Source: Saccharothrix sp. NRRL B-16314 (GTDB taxonomy: Bacteria; Actinomycetota; Actinomycetes; Mycobacteriales; Pseudonocardiaceae). From it: a stretch of DNA of 64,000 nucleotides. The notes under the pieces were generated by a model that was not told the DNA's origin, ran no database searches, and saw nothing but the letters and a program-made list of their open reading frames with translations. The DNA lies in contig NZ_JNXC01000018.1 of the NCBI RefSeq assembly GCF_000716595.1, forward strand, positions 70,572 to 134,571. Direction: 5' to 3'. This document shows positions 11,556-21,007 of this stretch, in pieces. The position numbers and the translations under genes are program-made. The first letter of the stretch is position 1. Each line of letters opens with the position of its first letter.

Positions 11556-13237
11556 CGGTGTCCGCGAACGTCGTCGCGGCGTTGCCGCAGTACGACATCG
11601 GCGCGCAGATCGGGCGCGGCGGCATGGGGGTCGTGTACGCGGGCGTGCACCGGCCGTTGGGGCGTCCGGTGGCGGTCAAGCGGCTGCCGGGGGTGTTGGC
11701 GGAGGACGAGCGGATGAGCGCCCGGTTCGCGCACGAGGCGCGGTTGCTGGCGCGGCTCGACCACCCGCACATCGTGCCCGTGTACGACTACGTCCAGGAC
11801 CGCGGCGAGCACCTCCTGGTGATGGAGAAGCTCGACGGTGGCACGGTGTGGTCGAAGTTCACCGACGCCGGTGTGACCCCGGCGCAGACGTGCGCGTTCG
11901 GCCTGGCGATGCTCTCAGGTCTCCACGCCGCGCACGGCGCCGGGGTGCTGCACCTGGACGTGAAGCCGAAGAACCTGCTGTTCACGGCGGGCGGTGTGCT
12001 GAAGGTCGCCGACTTCGGCATCTCGCAGGTGGTGAGCGAGGGCGCGACGCTCGTGACGCACGCCGGCCAGGTCCTCGGCACGCCCGCCTACCTGTCACCG
12101 GAGCAGGCCCTGGGCAACCCCCTGAGCCCGGCCGCCGACGTCTACGGCGCCGCGACGGTGTTGTACGAACTGCTGAGCGGCCGGCTGCCGTTCGACAGCG
12201 GCGGCGGTGCGCTGGCGATGATCCAGCGGCACGTGTACCAGCAGCCGCGCCCCCTGGTCGAGGTGCCGGAGCCACTGGCCCGCGTGATCATGCGCGGCCT
12301 GGAACGCGACCCCCGGTCCCGCTACCGCAACGCGGAGACGTTCGCGGTGGACCTCGCCGCCGCGGCCGCGGCCCTGTTCGGCCCGGACTGGCTGCTCCGA
12401 CTGGGAACCCCGGTCCACCTGTCACCCCAAGTCGCCGCCTCGGTGACCCGCCCGCCCACCACGTCCTCAGCGCCGCGCGAAACCCTGAACACCCCGGTCC
12501 GCGCGACCTTGACCGACTCGCCGTCCACGCCGCCCGTGCAGTTGGGCGCGCAGACCCTGGTTCCGGCGTCCCAGGTCCTGGCGTCACCCAAACCCGCCCG
12601 CTGGTTCACGCTCGCCGCGGCCCTCGCCGCTGCGCTGATGCTCGCCGTCCCCTTCACCGTCTCCGACCGCGACCTGCCGGTGCTCCACGCCGACCTGAGC
12701 AAGCCGGTCGAGGTGCCGGCGGTCACCGGCGACCCGGCGACCGCACGGCTGGCGGTGACGGCCGCCGGAATCACCCTGGCCGAAGTACCCGCCGTGCCCC
12801 CGTCGGCGGCCGGCGCGGGCGCACAGCCCGGTACCCCGGTGCCGTTGACGTTCGAGCTTCCCGGCGCGAGCCGCTGGATCGTGGGCGGCGCGGCGGTGGC
12901 CACGGTGACCGCCGACGGCAAGTCGCAGGAGTACTCGCTCCAGCCGGACACCCACCCGTTGGTCAGCATCATGGGCGCGGGGAGCGTGGTGCTGCTGCTG
13001 TTCGCGCTCGCGTACCTGGAGTCGATCCTGCGGTCGCTGCGACGGCGTCAGGCGGGCACGGGCGCGGTGGTCGTGGCGGCGCCGTTGGGCTTCGGGCTCG
13101 GGGTTGCGGTGTGGCTCTTGCCGTCCGTGCTGCTGCGCCACACGCCTGACGTGTGGCCGGCGCTGGTGTGCGGTGGGCTGGGCGTGGCGGCGGCCGTGTG
13201 CACGGCCGTGGCCACCCGCCGGGCAGCCCTTCGCTAG
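11552..13237 (+). CDS. Membrane Ser/Thr protein kinase (Hanks type)
   Basis: The 561-residue protein has an N-terminal kinase domain: Gly loop GRGGMG at 21-26, VAVK with Lys43, HLDVKPKN with catalytic Asp136, DFGIS, and the TPAYLSPEQ activation segment end. The Arg usually found before the catalytic Asp (HRD) is Leu, making this a non-RD kinase. After a linker comes a membrane helix near residue 355 and an extracytoplasmic region of about 90 residues, then two or three further helices and a basic C-terminus. The GTG at 11552 overlaps the previous stop by 4 nt. It differs from PknB in lacking PASTA repeats. Confidence 0.9.
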   Translation: MTVSANVVAALPQYDIGAQIGRGGMGVVYAGVHRPLGRPVAVKRLPGVLAEDERMSARFAHEARLLARLDHPHIVPVYDYVQDRGEHLLVMEKLDGGTVWSKFTDAGVTPAQTCAFGLAMLSGLHAAHGAGVLHLDVKPKNLLFTAGGVLKVADFGISQVVSEGATLVTHAGQVLGTPAYLSPEQALGNPLSPAADVYGAATVLYELLSGRLPFDSGGGALAMIQRHVYQQPRPLVEVPEPLARVIMRGLERDPRSRYRNAETFAVDLAAAAAALFGPDWLLRLGTPVHLSPQVAASVTRPPTTSSAPRETLNTPVRATLTDSPSTPPVQLGAQTLVPASQVLASPKPARWFTLAAALAAALMLAVPFTVSDRDLPVLHADLSKPVEVPAVTGDPATARLAVTAAGITLAEVPAVPPSAAGAGAQPGTPVPLTFELPGASRWIVGGAAVATVTADGKSQEYSLQPDTHPLVSIMGAGSVVLLLFALAYLESILRSLRRRQAGTGAVVVAAPLGFGLGVAVWLLPSVLLRHTPDVWPALVCGGLGVAAAVCTAVATRRAALR

Positions 13238-13251
13238 GCCCGCGCGGCCCG

Positions 13252-14529
13252 TCAGGTGGTCAGTGGCCTGACCAGGGGGAACGTGACCTTGAGCGCGAAG
13301 CCGCCGCCGTCGGTCGGCCCGGCTTCGAACTCGCCGTCCAGCAGCGCCGCCCGCTCCCGCAACCCGACCAGCCCGTGACCGCCGCTGGGCAGCGTTCCGC
13401 ACTCGCGCTGCCCGTCGGGGGCCTCGTTCCGCACCTCCACCCGCAGCTCGTCGGCCTCCGCCACCACGAACACCGACGTCACCGCACCACCGGCGTGCTT
13501 CCGCACGTTCGTCAACGCCTCCTGCACCGTCCGGTACACCGCACCGGACACCGGCGCCGGCAGGTCGTCCACCGGACCGCGCACCGTCAACGTCGCCGGA
13601 ATCCCCGCGCTGCTGACCAACTGCGGCAAGTCCGCCACCCGGGGCTGGGGGGAGTCGTCGCCGCTCGTGGTCCGCAGCACGCTCACCAGCTGCCGCAGCT
13701 CGTCCAACGTCCGCGTGCTCAGCATCCGGATCGTCCCCGCCACCTGCTTGGCGTTCGGATCGGCCGCCGCCATCCGCAGCGCGCCCGCCTGCATCGCGAT
13801 CAGGCTCACCTGGTGCGACACCACGTCGTGCATCTCCCGCGCCAACCTGGCCCGCTCGTCCGCCCGCACCGCGTGCGCGTGCAGCAGCCGCTCCCGCTCG
13901 CGACTCGCCGCCAGCTCCGTGATCCGCGCCGACAACTCCTCGCGCGCGTGCGCCAGCAACCCGATCGCGATGGGCATCCCCGCCACGATGCACCCGTAGA
14001 TCGCATCGTGCACGTGCGTCTTCCAGTCCAACGCCAGGAAGTCGCCCGGAGGCCACAGGAAGAACCGGCTCAACCACACCAGACCGGCCGCGATGTACGT
14101 CTGCCTCGACAACAGCTTCCGCCGCGCCAACGTGCCCAGCGCGATCATCGCCGCCAACTGCGCCCACCCGGCCAGGAACCCCGGCACGGCGATCAGCACC
14201 ACCAGGAACGGGAACCGCCGCCGGAACGCCACCGCCGCCACGGAGACCACCGACAGCACGTAGTTGTAGGGCTCCGCCTCGGGCACGACCCGCAGCCACA
14301 CGTCCAGCGCAGCGATCGCCACCGCGCCGGCGTCGAACGCCAACTGCCGGTGCCGTCCGACCAACCGCGCGAGCGCCTCCACCAAGGCAGGGCGGCGCAC
14401 CCGTCCGGTCGGAACGCCGTTGACCCGACCGCTCGGCAGCCTCTCGACAGCTTTGCCGGCCAGGGTCGGACCTCCTGTGTCAGCTATCCGCCGGTCCTCA
14501 CCGTACTGCGCCGTCATCACGCTTGGCAT
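13252..14529 (-). CDS. Orphan NarL-type sensor histidine kinase
   Basis: The 425-residue protein has four to five N-terminal membrane helices and a coiled coil. A HisKA_3 dimerisation domain carries phospho-acceptor His234 in REMHDVVSHQ. The HATPase has EALTNVRKHA (N box) and GGHGLVGLRERAALLDG (G box). Such kinases normally pair with a LuxR-type response regulator, but none is adjacent: the gene is convergent with the Ser/Thr kinase and followed by pgl on the same strand. The ATG at 14529 is preferred because GGAGG lies 7 nt upstream; an ATG at 14517 is possible. The stimulus is unknown. Confidence 0.88.
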   Translation of the reverse strand: MPSVMTAQYGEDRRIADTGGPTLAGKAVERLPSGRVNGVPTGRVRRPALVEALARLVGRHRQLAFDAGAVAIAALDVWLRVVPEAEPYNYVLSVVSVAAVAFRRRFPFLVVLIAVPGFLAGWAQLAAMIALGTLARRKLLSRQTYIAAGLVWLSRFFLWPPGDFLALDWKTHVHDAIYGCIVAGMPIAIGLLAHAREELSARITELAASRERERLLHAHAVRADERARLAREMHDVVSHQVSLIAMQAGALRMAAADPNAKQVAGTIRMLSTRTLDELRQLVSVLRTTSGDDSPQPRVADLPQLVSSAGIPATLTVRGPVDDLPAPVSGAVYRTVQEALTNVRKHAGGAVTSVFVVAEADELRVEVRNEAPDGQRECGTLPSGGHGLVGLRERAALLDGEFEAGPTDGGGFALKVTFPLVRPLTT

Positions 14530-14701
14530 GGCTCGCCTCCCCGCCCCCGACGTGCTCGATCGACCCGCTCACCATTCGAGATGCGCTGATGACCCGGACG
14601 GGACGCGGGGCGGGCAACAAAATTGCGAGCGCGAACGTCCGATAAGCGGACATCGTGGCTGGGGGAGAGGTGGGGAGTGGGGCACGTCACCGTGAAGACG
14701 C

Positions 14702-14737
14702 CGCTGCCGCCGCGCCCTGGAAGCGACGGCGGCAGCG
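14702..14737 (-). terminator. Hairpin downstream of the pentose-phosphate operon
   Basis: An 11-bp perfect stem (14702-14712 with 14727-14737) and a 14-nt loop lies 28 nt beyond the pgl stop, at the end of the six-gene minus-strand operon. There is no T tract, so the assignment rests on position and stem strength. The remaining space up to the kinase start holds a short dyad, GTCCG-ataag-CGGAC, at 14637-14651. Confidence 0.55.
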
Positions 14738-14764
14738 ACGAGCGGTCAGAACCGGAGACGAGCA

Positions 14765-15535
14765 TCACGCCGACGGCAGGTCCGGCACCTTCTCCGCGGC
14801 GGCCGAGTCGAGCAGCCACAGGGTGCGCCGGCGGCCGAGCGCGCCCGCGGCCGGGAGCTCGGTCTCGGCCGTGCCGGTCAGGGCCGAGGCCACGGCGTCC
14901 GCCTTGGCCGTTCCGGTCGTCATCAGCCACACCTCGCGGGCCGCGCGGATCGCGGGCAGGGTGAGGCTGACGCGGGTCGGCGGGGGCTTGGGGCAGTCGC
15001 GCACCCCGACGACGCTGCGCCCGCCCTCGTGCACGGCGGGGCTGTCCGGGAAGATCGAGGCCACGTGCCCCTCCTCCCCGACACCGAGCAGGCACACGTC
15101 GAACGACGGCACGGAGCCGTGGTCCTCCGGGCGCGCGGCGGCGGCCAGGACTTCGGCGTACGCCCGGGCGGCGGCGTCCGGGTCGTCACCGAACCGGCCG
15201 TCCGACGGCTCCATCACGTGCACCCGCGACACCGGCACCGGCACGTGGTCCAGCAACGCCTCCCGTGCCTGGGTCTCGTTGCGGTCCGGGTGCCCGGAGG
15301 GCAGGAACCGCTCGTCGCCCCAGTACAAATCGACGCGGGTCCAGTCCACGGCGTCCCGGGCGGGTGTGTCGCGCAGGTTCTCCAGCACCGCGATACCGGT
15401 CCGCCCGCCGGTCAGCACCAGTGACGCCGAGCCGCGCGCGGTCTGCGCGTCGACCAGGCTGGTGACCAGGCGGGCGGCCGTGGCGGCGGCCAGCAGGTCG
15501 CCGTCGCGGTGCACCACGACCTCGGGACGGCTCAC
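14765..15535 (-). CDS. pgl: 6-phosphogluconolactonase
   Basis: The 256-residue protein belongs to the NagB/Pgl sugar-isomerase fold. It has VLTGGRTGIAVL near residue 40, YWGDERFLPSGHPDRNE as the conserved lactonase block, and LLGVGEEGHVASIFP with the catalytic His. It hydrolyses 6-phosphogluconolactone made by Zwf. The GTG start overlaps the opcA stop by 4 nt. It is the last gene of the tkt-tal-pgi-zwf-opcA-pgl operon. Confidence 0.94.
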   Translation of the reverse strand: MSRPEVVVHRDGDLLAAATAARLVTSLVDAQTARGSASLVLTGGRTGIAVLENLRDTPARDAVDWTRVDLYWGDERFLPSGHPDRNETQAREALLDHVPVPVSRVHVMEPSDGRFGDDPDAAARAYAEVLAAAARPEDHGSVPSFDVCLLGVGEEGHVASIFPDSPAVHEGGRSVVGVRDCPKPPPTRVSLTLPAIRAAREVWLMTTGTAKADAVASALTGTAETELPAAGALGRRRTLWLLDSAAAEKVPDLPSA

Positions 15536-16692
15536 TGGCCCGCCTTGACCTTGGCCGCCTTCGGCGCGGCGGACTTCACCTGGCCGTCGGGCGAGCTGTC
15601 GGCCTTCGCCTTGCCCGACGTCCGCGCGGACGGCTTTCCCGAAGCAGGAGCCGAGGCCGGAGCGGGCGCGGGAGCCTTGCCGTCAGCCTTCACGTCCGTC
15701 TTCGTCGCGGGCTTCGCGGCAGACTTCGACGACGGCTTGGACTTGCGGGCCGCGGCGGCCTTCGGCGCGGGCCTACCGCGCACGACCTTGCCCAGCGACC
15801 GCAGCGCCGTCTCGTACACCTCGTCCGGGTCGAGCCGCCGCAGCTCCTCCGCGAGGCAGTCCCGCACCTCGCGGCGCTGCAACGCCACGCGCCGCTCCGG
15901 CTGGCCGGGCTGCCGGAGCGTGCCGACCTTCCCGTCCGGCCGGGTCAGCGACACGCCACCGGACCGCCGCTCCAGCTGCACGTCCACGATGCCCTCGCCG
16001 TGCGTGGCCTTCGAGCGCCGCACCGGCACCTTCAGGCACCCGGCCAGCCACGCGGCCAGCAGGTCGGTGGACGGCGAGTCGCTCTCACCGCTCACCTCGG
16101 CGTCGGTGACCTTCTCGTACGGCGGCAGGTCGAACGCCGACGCGAGCATGGCCCGCCACAGCGTCAGCCGCGTCCACGCCAGGTCCGTGTCACCCGGTGT
16201 GTAGGACAAGCGCCGCTGCTCCAACGCCCGGATCGGGTTCTTCTCCGCCGCCGCGTCGGTGATCCGGCGCTGCGCGAGCTGACCGATCGGGTCCGCCGCG
16301 GGCACGGCGGGCGACTCGTGCGGCCACCACGCCACCACCGGGGTGTCCGGCAGCAGCAGCGGCACGACGCAGGAAGCGCCCTCGTTGGCCAGCTCGCCGT
16401 ACAGCCGCAGCACGATGACCTCGGACGCGCCCGCGTCACCGCCGACGCGGATCTGCGCGTCGAGCCGGGGAGCGGCCTTGCGCGCGCCACGCGCCACCAC
16501 GATCACCCGGCACGGGTGCTCGCGGCTGGCGTCGTTCGCCGCGTCGACGGCGGCCTCCGTCTTGGAGCCGTCGTCGGTGACGATGACCAGCGTCAGCACC
16601 CGGCCGAGGGTGACGGCCCCGCCTTCCTCGCGCAGCTGCACGAGCTTGCTGTTGACCTGCGACGTGGTGGTCGAGGGCAGGTCGATGATCAC
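15532..16692 (-). CDS. opcA: Glucose-6-phosphate dehydrogenase assembly protein OpcA with Lys/Ala-rich tail
   Basis: Residues 1 to about 305 match OpcA, which is needed for full activity or assembly of Zwf in cyanobacteria and actinobacteria (VVAWWPHESPAVPAADPIGQLAQRRITD region). The C-terminal ~80 residues are a low-complexity tail rich in Lys, Ala, Pro and Ser (KSAAKPATKTDVKADGK and similar), resembling histone-H1-like tails. OpcA is usually about 300-310 residues, so this tail is an extension. The start is GTG 16692, overlapping the zwf stop by 4 nt. Confidence 0.93.
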   Translation of the reverse strand: MIIDLPSTTTSQVNSKLVQLREEGGAVTLGRVLTLVIVTDDGSKTEAAVDAANDASREHPCRVIVVARGARKAAPRLDAQIRVGGDAGASEVIVLRLYGELANEGASCVVPLLLPDTPVVAWWPHESPAVPAADPIGQLAQRRITDAAAEKNPIRALEQRRLSYTPGDTDLAWTRLTLWRAMLASAFDLPPYEKVTDAEVSGESDSPSTDLLAAWLAGCLKVPVRRSKATHGEGIVDVQLERRSGGVSLTRPDGKVGTLRQPGQPERRVALQRREVRDCLAEELRRLDPDEVYETALRSLGKVVRGRPAPKAAAARKSKPSSKSAAKPATKTDVKADGKAPAPAPASAPASGKPSARTSGKAKADSSPDGQVKSAAPKAAKVKAGQ

Positions 16693-18230
16693 GGACGCCT
16701 CCAGTGCCTGCCGGTGCGGGCCAGCATCTCGTCCGCCGACGCCGGCCCCCAGGTGCCTGCCTTGTACTTCTCCGGGACGCCGGTGGCGGCCCAGTGCTTG
16801 AGGACCGGGTCCAGGATCTCCCAGGACAGCTCGACCTCGTCGTTCTTCGGGAACAGCGAAGGCTCGCCCAGCAGCACGTCCAGCAGCAGCCGCTCGTAGG
16901 CCTCGGGCGACGACTCGGTGAACGCGTGGCCGTAGCCGAAGTCCATCGTGACGTCCCGGACCTCCATGGTGTTGCCGGGCACCTTGGAGCCGAACCGCAT
17001 GGTCACGCCCTCGTCCGGCTGCACCCGCACCACCAGGGCGTTCTGCCCCAGCTCCTCGGTCGCGGTGTCGTCGAACGGCAGGTGCGGCGCCCGCTTGAAC
17101 ACCACGGCCACCTCGGTGACGCGGCGACCGAGGCGCTTGCCGGTGCGCAGGTAGAACGGCACGCCGGCCCAGCGGCGGGTGTTCACCTCGCAGGTGATGG
17201 CCGCGTAGGTCTCGGTGACCGAGTCCTTGGCGAACCCGCCCTCCTCCAGCAGGCCGAGCACCTTCTGCCCGCCCTGCCAGCCGCCGGTGTACTGGCCGCG
17301 CGCGGTCGTCTCGTCGAACGGCTCGACCGGCCGCGTCGCCGACAGCACCTTCACCTTCTCGGCGCGGAGGTCGCTCGGCCGGAACGACACCGGCTCCTCC
17401 ATCGCGGTCAGCGCGAGCAGCTGGAGCAGGTGGTTCTGGATCACGTCACGAGCCGCGCCGATGCCGTCGTAGTAGCCCGCGCGACCACCGAGGCCGATGT
17501 CCTCGGCCATGGTGATCTGCACGTGGTCGACGTAGTTGGCGTTCCAGATGGGCTCGTAGAGCTGGTTCGCGAAGCGCAGCGCCAGGATGTTCTGCACCGT
17601 CTCCTTGCCGAGGTAGTGGTCGATGCGGAACACCGACTCCTCGGGGAAGACCTCGTTCACGGTCTTGTTGAGCTGCTTGGCGCTGGCCAGGTCGTGGCCG
17701 AACGGCTTCTCGATGACCACCCGGCGCCACTGGCCGGGGTTGTCGGTGGGCGGCGTGGCCAGACCCGCGCGCTTGAGCTGGTTGACCACCGTGGTGAACG
17801 CGCTGGGCGGCACCGACAGGTAGAACGCGTGGTTGCCGCCGGTGCCGCGGTCGCGGTCGAGGTCGGAGAGCGTCGTGGCCAGGGTGTCGAAGGCGACGTC
17901 GTCGTCGAACGTGCCCTGGACGAACCGGATGCCCTCGGCGAGCTGGTCCCAGACGCCCTGCCGGAACGGCGTGCGCGCGTGCTCCTTGACCGCGTCGTGC
18001 ACGACCTGCATGAAGTCCTGGTCGGCCCAGTCGCGGCGGGCGAAGCCGACGAGCGCGAAGCCCGGCGGCAGCAGGCCGCGGTTGGCCAGGTCGTAGATCG
18101 CGGGCATCAGCTTCTTGCGCGACAGGTCGCCCGTCACGCCGAAGATCACCAGGCCGGAGGGCCCGGCGATGCGCGGCATCCGCTTGTCGCGCGGGTCCCG
18201 CAACGGGTTGCGCTTGGTCGGCGCAGTCAC
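16689..18230 (-). CDS. zwf: Glucose-6-phosphate 1-dehydrogenase
   Basis: The 513-residue enzyme oxidises glucose 6-phosphate to the lactone and makes NADPH. The coenzyme motif GVTGDLSRKKLMP is near residue 31, and the substrate signature RIDHYLGKETVQN contains the catalytic His. The GTG start overlaps the pgi stop by 4 nt and the end overlaps opcA, consistent with tightly coupled production of Zwf with its assembly factor. Confidence 0.97.
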   Translation of the reverse strand: MTAPTKRNPLRDPRDKRMPRIAGPSGLVIFGVTGDLSRKKLMPAIYDLANRGLLPPGFALVGFARRDWADQDFMQVVHDAVKEHARTPFRQGVWDQLAEGIRFVQGTFDDDVAFDTLATTLSDLDRDRGTGGNHAFYLSVPPSAFTTVVNQLKRAGLATPPTDNPGQWRRVVIEKPFGHDLASAKQLNKTVNEVFPEESVFRIDHYLGKETVQNILALRFANQLYEPIWNANYVDHVQITMAEDIGLGGRAGYYDGIGAARDVIQNHLLQLLALTAMEEPVSFRPSDLRAEKVKVLSATRPVEPFDETTARGQYTGGWQGGQKVLGLLEEGGFAKDSVTETYAAITCEVNTRRWAGVPFYLRTGKRLGRRVTEVAVVFKRAPHLPFDDTATEELGQNALVVRVQPDEGVTMRFGSKVPGNTMEVRDVTMDFGYGHAFTESSPEAYERLLLDVLLGEPSLFPKNDEVELSWEILDPVLKHWAATGVPEKYKAGTWGPASADEMLARTGRHWRRP

Positions 18231-19843
18231 GAACCATCCTCCTGGATTGCCTCGACGAGCTGCGCGAGCCCGGCGACGCGGTCGGTCAGGTGCAGGCGGA
18301 GCACCGGACGACCGCGCTCGGCGAGCACCTGACCGTCACCGAGGGCTTGGGCCAGCTGCAACGTGCTGAGGTCGTACGGCCTGCCCGGCACGTCGAGCCG
18401 CGCCTCGGACGCGCCGGTCAGCTGGAGGAACACGCCGTTCTGGTGACCGCCCTTGTGGTACTGGCCGGTCGAGTGCAGGAAGCGCGGTCCCCACCCGAAG
18501 GTGGTCTGGAGGTGCGAACGCTGCGCCAACTCCGGGCGAACGAGGGCGAACGAGGCGTCGTCGATCCGGTCGAGGTAGGCCTGGACGGACAGGTAGCCGT
18601 GCTGCGGCGCGGCGGCGACGAGCGCCTGCAACGCCTCGGCGACCGTCTTGATGTCCGCCGGGAGCCAGCCCTCGCTCGGGTAGACCTCGATCGGACCGTC
18701 CACGAAGGCCGGGTCGACGGGCGTCGCGGCGGACGCGTCCAACAAGGACCGGGACGCCTTCTTCGCGGCCTCGACGTCGGGCTGGTCGAACGGGTTGATC
18801 TCCAGCACCCGGCTCACCAGCGCGGTCGCGTACTCCCACACCAGGAACTGCGCGCCGAGCGAGCCTTCGACCGCGATGGACGACGACCCGGTGGCCGGTC
18901 CGATCGCGACGGTCGTGGCGTCCGAGCGGGCGTCCACGAAGCCGGCCGCGCCCGGACCTTCGACCACCACCGGCAGCAGGCCGGTGCCGTTCTTGCCGGT
19001 CGACTCCGCGATCAGCTGCTCGGCCCAGTCGCCGAAGCCCGCGATGCCGGACCCGGTGTCGGCGAACACGATCTTCTCCGCGCCGTGCGCGTGCGCCACG
19101 GCGAACGTGGCGGCCAGCACGACCGCCGGGTTGTCCGGCGAGTCGGCCGACACCAGCGGCGCGGCGGAGGCCGCCTCGTCCAGCAGCTTGCCGACGTCCG
19201 CGCCGGCCAGGCCCGAGGGCACCAGGCCGAACGCGGTCAGCGCCGAGTACCGGCCGCCCACGTTCGGGTCGGCCAGGAACACCCTGCGGTAGCCCGCTTC
19301 CCGGGACGCCGCCTCCAGCGGGGAGCCGGGGTCGGTCACCACGACGATCCGCGACGACGGGTCGATGCCCGCCGCCTCGAACGCCGCCTCGAAGATCCGC
19401 CGGTGGCTGTCGGTCTCGACGGTGCCGCCGGACTTCGACGACACCACCAGCACCGTGCGCTGCAAGTCGCCCGCCAACGCCTCGGCCACCTGGCCGGGGT
19501 CGGTGGTGTCGAGCACGACCAGCGGCACGCCCGCGGTGCCGGTGATCACCTCGGGCGCGAGCGACGAGCCGCCCATGCCGGCGAGGACCACGCGGTCGAC
19601 GCCGTCGGCGAGCAGCTCGTCGCGCAGCGCGGTGATCTCCGCGACCAGCGGGCGGGACGTCTCGTGCAGGGTGGTCCACGCCAGTCGGATCGACGCCTCC
19701 GACTCCGCCTCGGAACCCCACAGCGTGGCGTCACCGGCGGTCAGCTTGCTCGACGCCGAATCCCGGACCAGGTCACCGATGACGGTGTCGACCTGGTCCT
19801 GGTTCGGTGTGCGGACGATCTCCACGGAGATCACCTCGGTCAT
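18227..19843 (-). CDS. pgi: Glucose-6-phosphate isomerase
   Basis: The 538-residue protein has phosphosugar isomerase motifs: AGMGGSSLAPEV, VSSKSGGTVET and the C-terminal GHQNGVFLQLTG. It belongs to the shorter actinobacterial branch of the family that includes enzymes also described as fused or bifunctional transaldolase partners elsewhere; here it stands alone. Its placement between tal and zwf is notable because in M. tuberculosis pgi is elsewhere. It supplies or recycles glucose 6-phosphate for Zwf. The ATG at 19843 has only a weak upstream ribosome site. Confidence 0.92.
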   Translation of the reverse strand: MTEVISVEIVRTPNQDQVDTVIGDLVRDSASSKLTAGDATLWGSEAESEASIRLAWTTLHETSRPLVAEITALRDELLADGVDRVVLAGMGGSSLAPEVITGTAGVPLVVLDTTDPGQVAEALAGDLQRTVLVVSSKSGGTVETDSHRRIFEAAFEAAGIDPSSRIVVVTDPGSPLEAASREAGYRRVFLADPNVGGRYSALTAFGLVPSGLAGADVGKLLDEAASAAPLVSADSPDNPAVVLAATFAVAHAHGAEKIVFADTGSGIAGFGDWAEQLIAESTGKNGTGLLPVVVEGPGAAGFVDARSDATTVAIGPATGSSSIAVEGSLGAQFLVWEYATALVSRVLEINPFDQPDVEAAKKASRSLLDASAATPVDPAFVDGPIEVYPSEGWLPADIKTVAEALQALVAAAPQHGYLSVQAYLDRIDDASFALVRPELAQRSHLQTTFGWGPRFLHSTGQYHKGGHQNGVFLQLTGASEARLDVPGRPYDLSTLQLAQALGDGQVLAERGRPVLRLHLTDRVAGLAQLVEAIQEDGS

Positions 19844-19874
19844 CTTCAGTACCCGTCCCGATCTGGCTTCGTCG

Positions 19875-20987
19875 TCAGCCCTTGGCCTGGTTCAACTGTC
19901 CGGTCACCGTGTCCAGCAGCTCGGCCCACGACTTCTCGAACTTGTCGACGCCCTCGGTCTCCAGGACGACGAACACGTCGTCGAGGTCGATGCCGACGCC
20001 GACCAGCGCGTCGAAGACCTCCTGCGCCCCGGCCGCACGGCCGGTCACGGTGTCGCCCTCGATCTTGCCGTGATCGGCGACCGCGTGCAGGGTCTTCTCC
20101 GGCATCGTGTTGACCGTGTCGGCCACCACGAGCTGGTCCACGTACCGCGTGTCGGAGTACTGCGGGTCCTTCACGCCGGTGGACGCCCACAGTGGACGCT
20201 GCGCGCGGGCGCCGTCGGCGGCCAGAGCCTCCCAACGCGCACCGGTGAACGTCTCCTGGAACGCCGCGTAGGCGAGGACCGCGTTCGCGATGGCGGCCTT
20301 GCCGCGCAGCGCCGTCGCCTCAGGGGTGCCCAGCGCGTCCAGCCGCTTGTCGATCTCGCTGTCCACGCGGGACACGAAGAACGACGCGACGGAGTGGATG
20401 CCGCGCAGGTCGTGCCCGTTCGCCTTGGCCTGCTCCAGGCCCGCGACGAACGCCTCCATCACGTGCCGGTAGCGCTCGACGGAGAAGATCAGCGTCACGT
20501 TCACGCTGATGCCCTCGGCGATCACCCGGGTGATCGCGGGCAGGCCCTCGACGGTGGCCGGGATCTTCACCAGCAGGTTGGGCCGGTCCACCGCCTTGGC
20601 CAGGTCGAGGGCCTCGGCGATGGTGGCGTCGGTGTCGTTCGCGAGCCGCGGGTCGACCTCGATCGACACGCGGCCGTCGACGCCGTCGGTGGCGTTGTAG
20701 ATGTCGCGGAACAGGTCGCACGCGTTGCGCACGTCCGTCGTGGTGATCTCGCGGACCGCCGCGTCGGTGTCGGCGCCGCGCGAGGCCAGCTCGCGGACCT
20801 GCTCGTCGTACGCCGTGCCCTTGGACAGGGCGCCGGCGAAGATGGTCGGGTTGGTGGTCACGCCGACGACGTGCCGGTCGGCGACGAGGCCGGCCAGGTT
20901 GCCGGTGTCCAGCCGCTCGCGCGACAGGTCGTCCAGCCAGATCGACACGCCCGCGTCGCTGAGCGCGGCCAGCGGATTGGTGGTCAT
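19875..20987 (-). CDS. tal: Transaldolase
   Basis: The 370-residue protein matches actinobacterial Tal. It has [12 protein letters not shown] near the start, GVTTNPTIF, the Schiff-base Lys in NLLVKIPAT, and [11 protein letters not shown]. It moves dihydroxyacetone units between sugar phosphates in the non-oxidative pentose-phosphate pathway. ATG at 20987 follows AGGGAG. It is 20 nt downstream of tkt and 31 nt upstream of pgi, on one operon. Confidence 0.96.
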   Translation of the reverse strand: MTTNPLAALSDAGVSIWLDDLSRERLDTGNLAGLVADRHVVGVTTNPTIFAGALSKGTAYDEQVRELASRGADTDAAVREITTTDVRNACDLFRDIYNATDGVDGRVSIEVDPRLANDTDATIAEALDLAKAVDRPNLLVKIPATVEGLPAITRVIAEGISVNVTLIFSVERYRHVMEAFVAGLEQAKANGHDLRGIHSVASFFVSRVDSEIDKRLDALGTPEATALRGKAAIANAVLAYAAFQETFTGARWEALAADGARAQRPLWASTGVKDPQYSDTRYVDQLVVADTVNTMPEKTLHAVADHGKIEGDTVTGRAAGAQEVFDALVGVGIDLDDVFVVLETEGVDKFEKSWAELLDTVTGQLNQAKG

Positions 20988-21007
20988 CTCGTCAACTCCC
21001 TGAAGGT

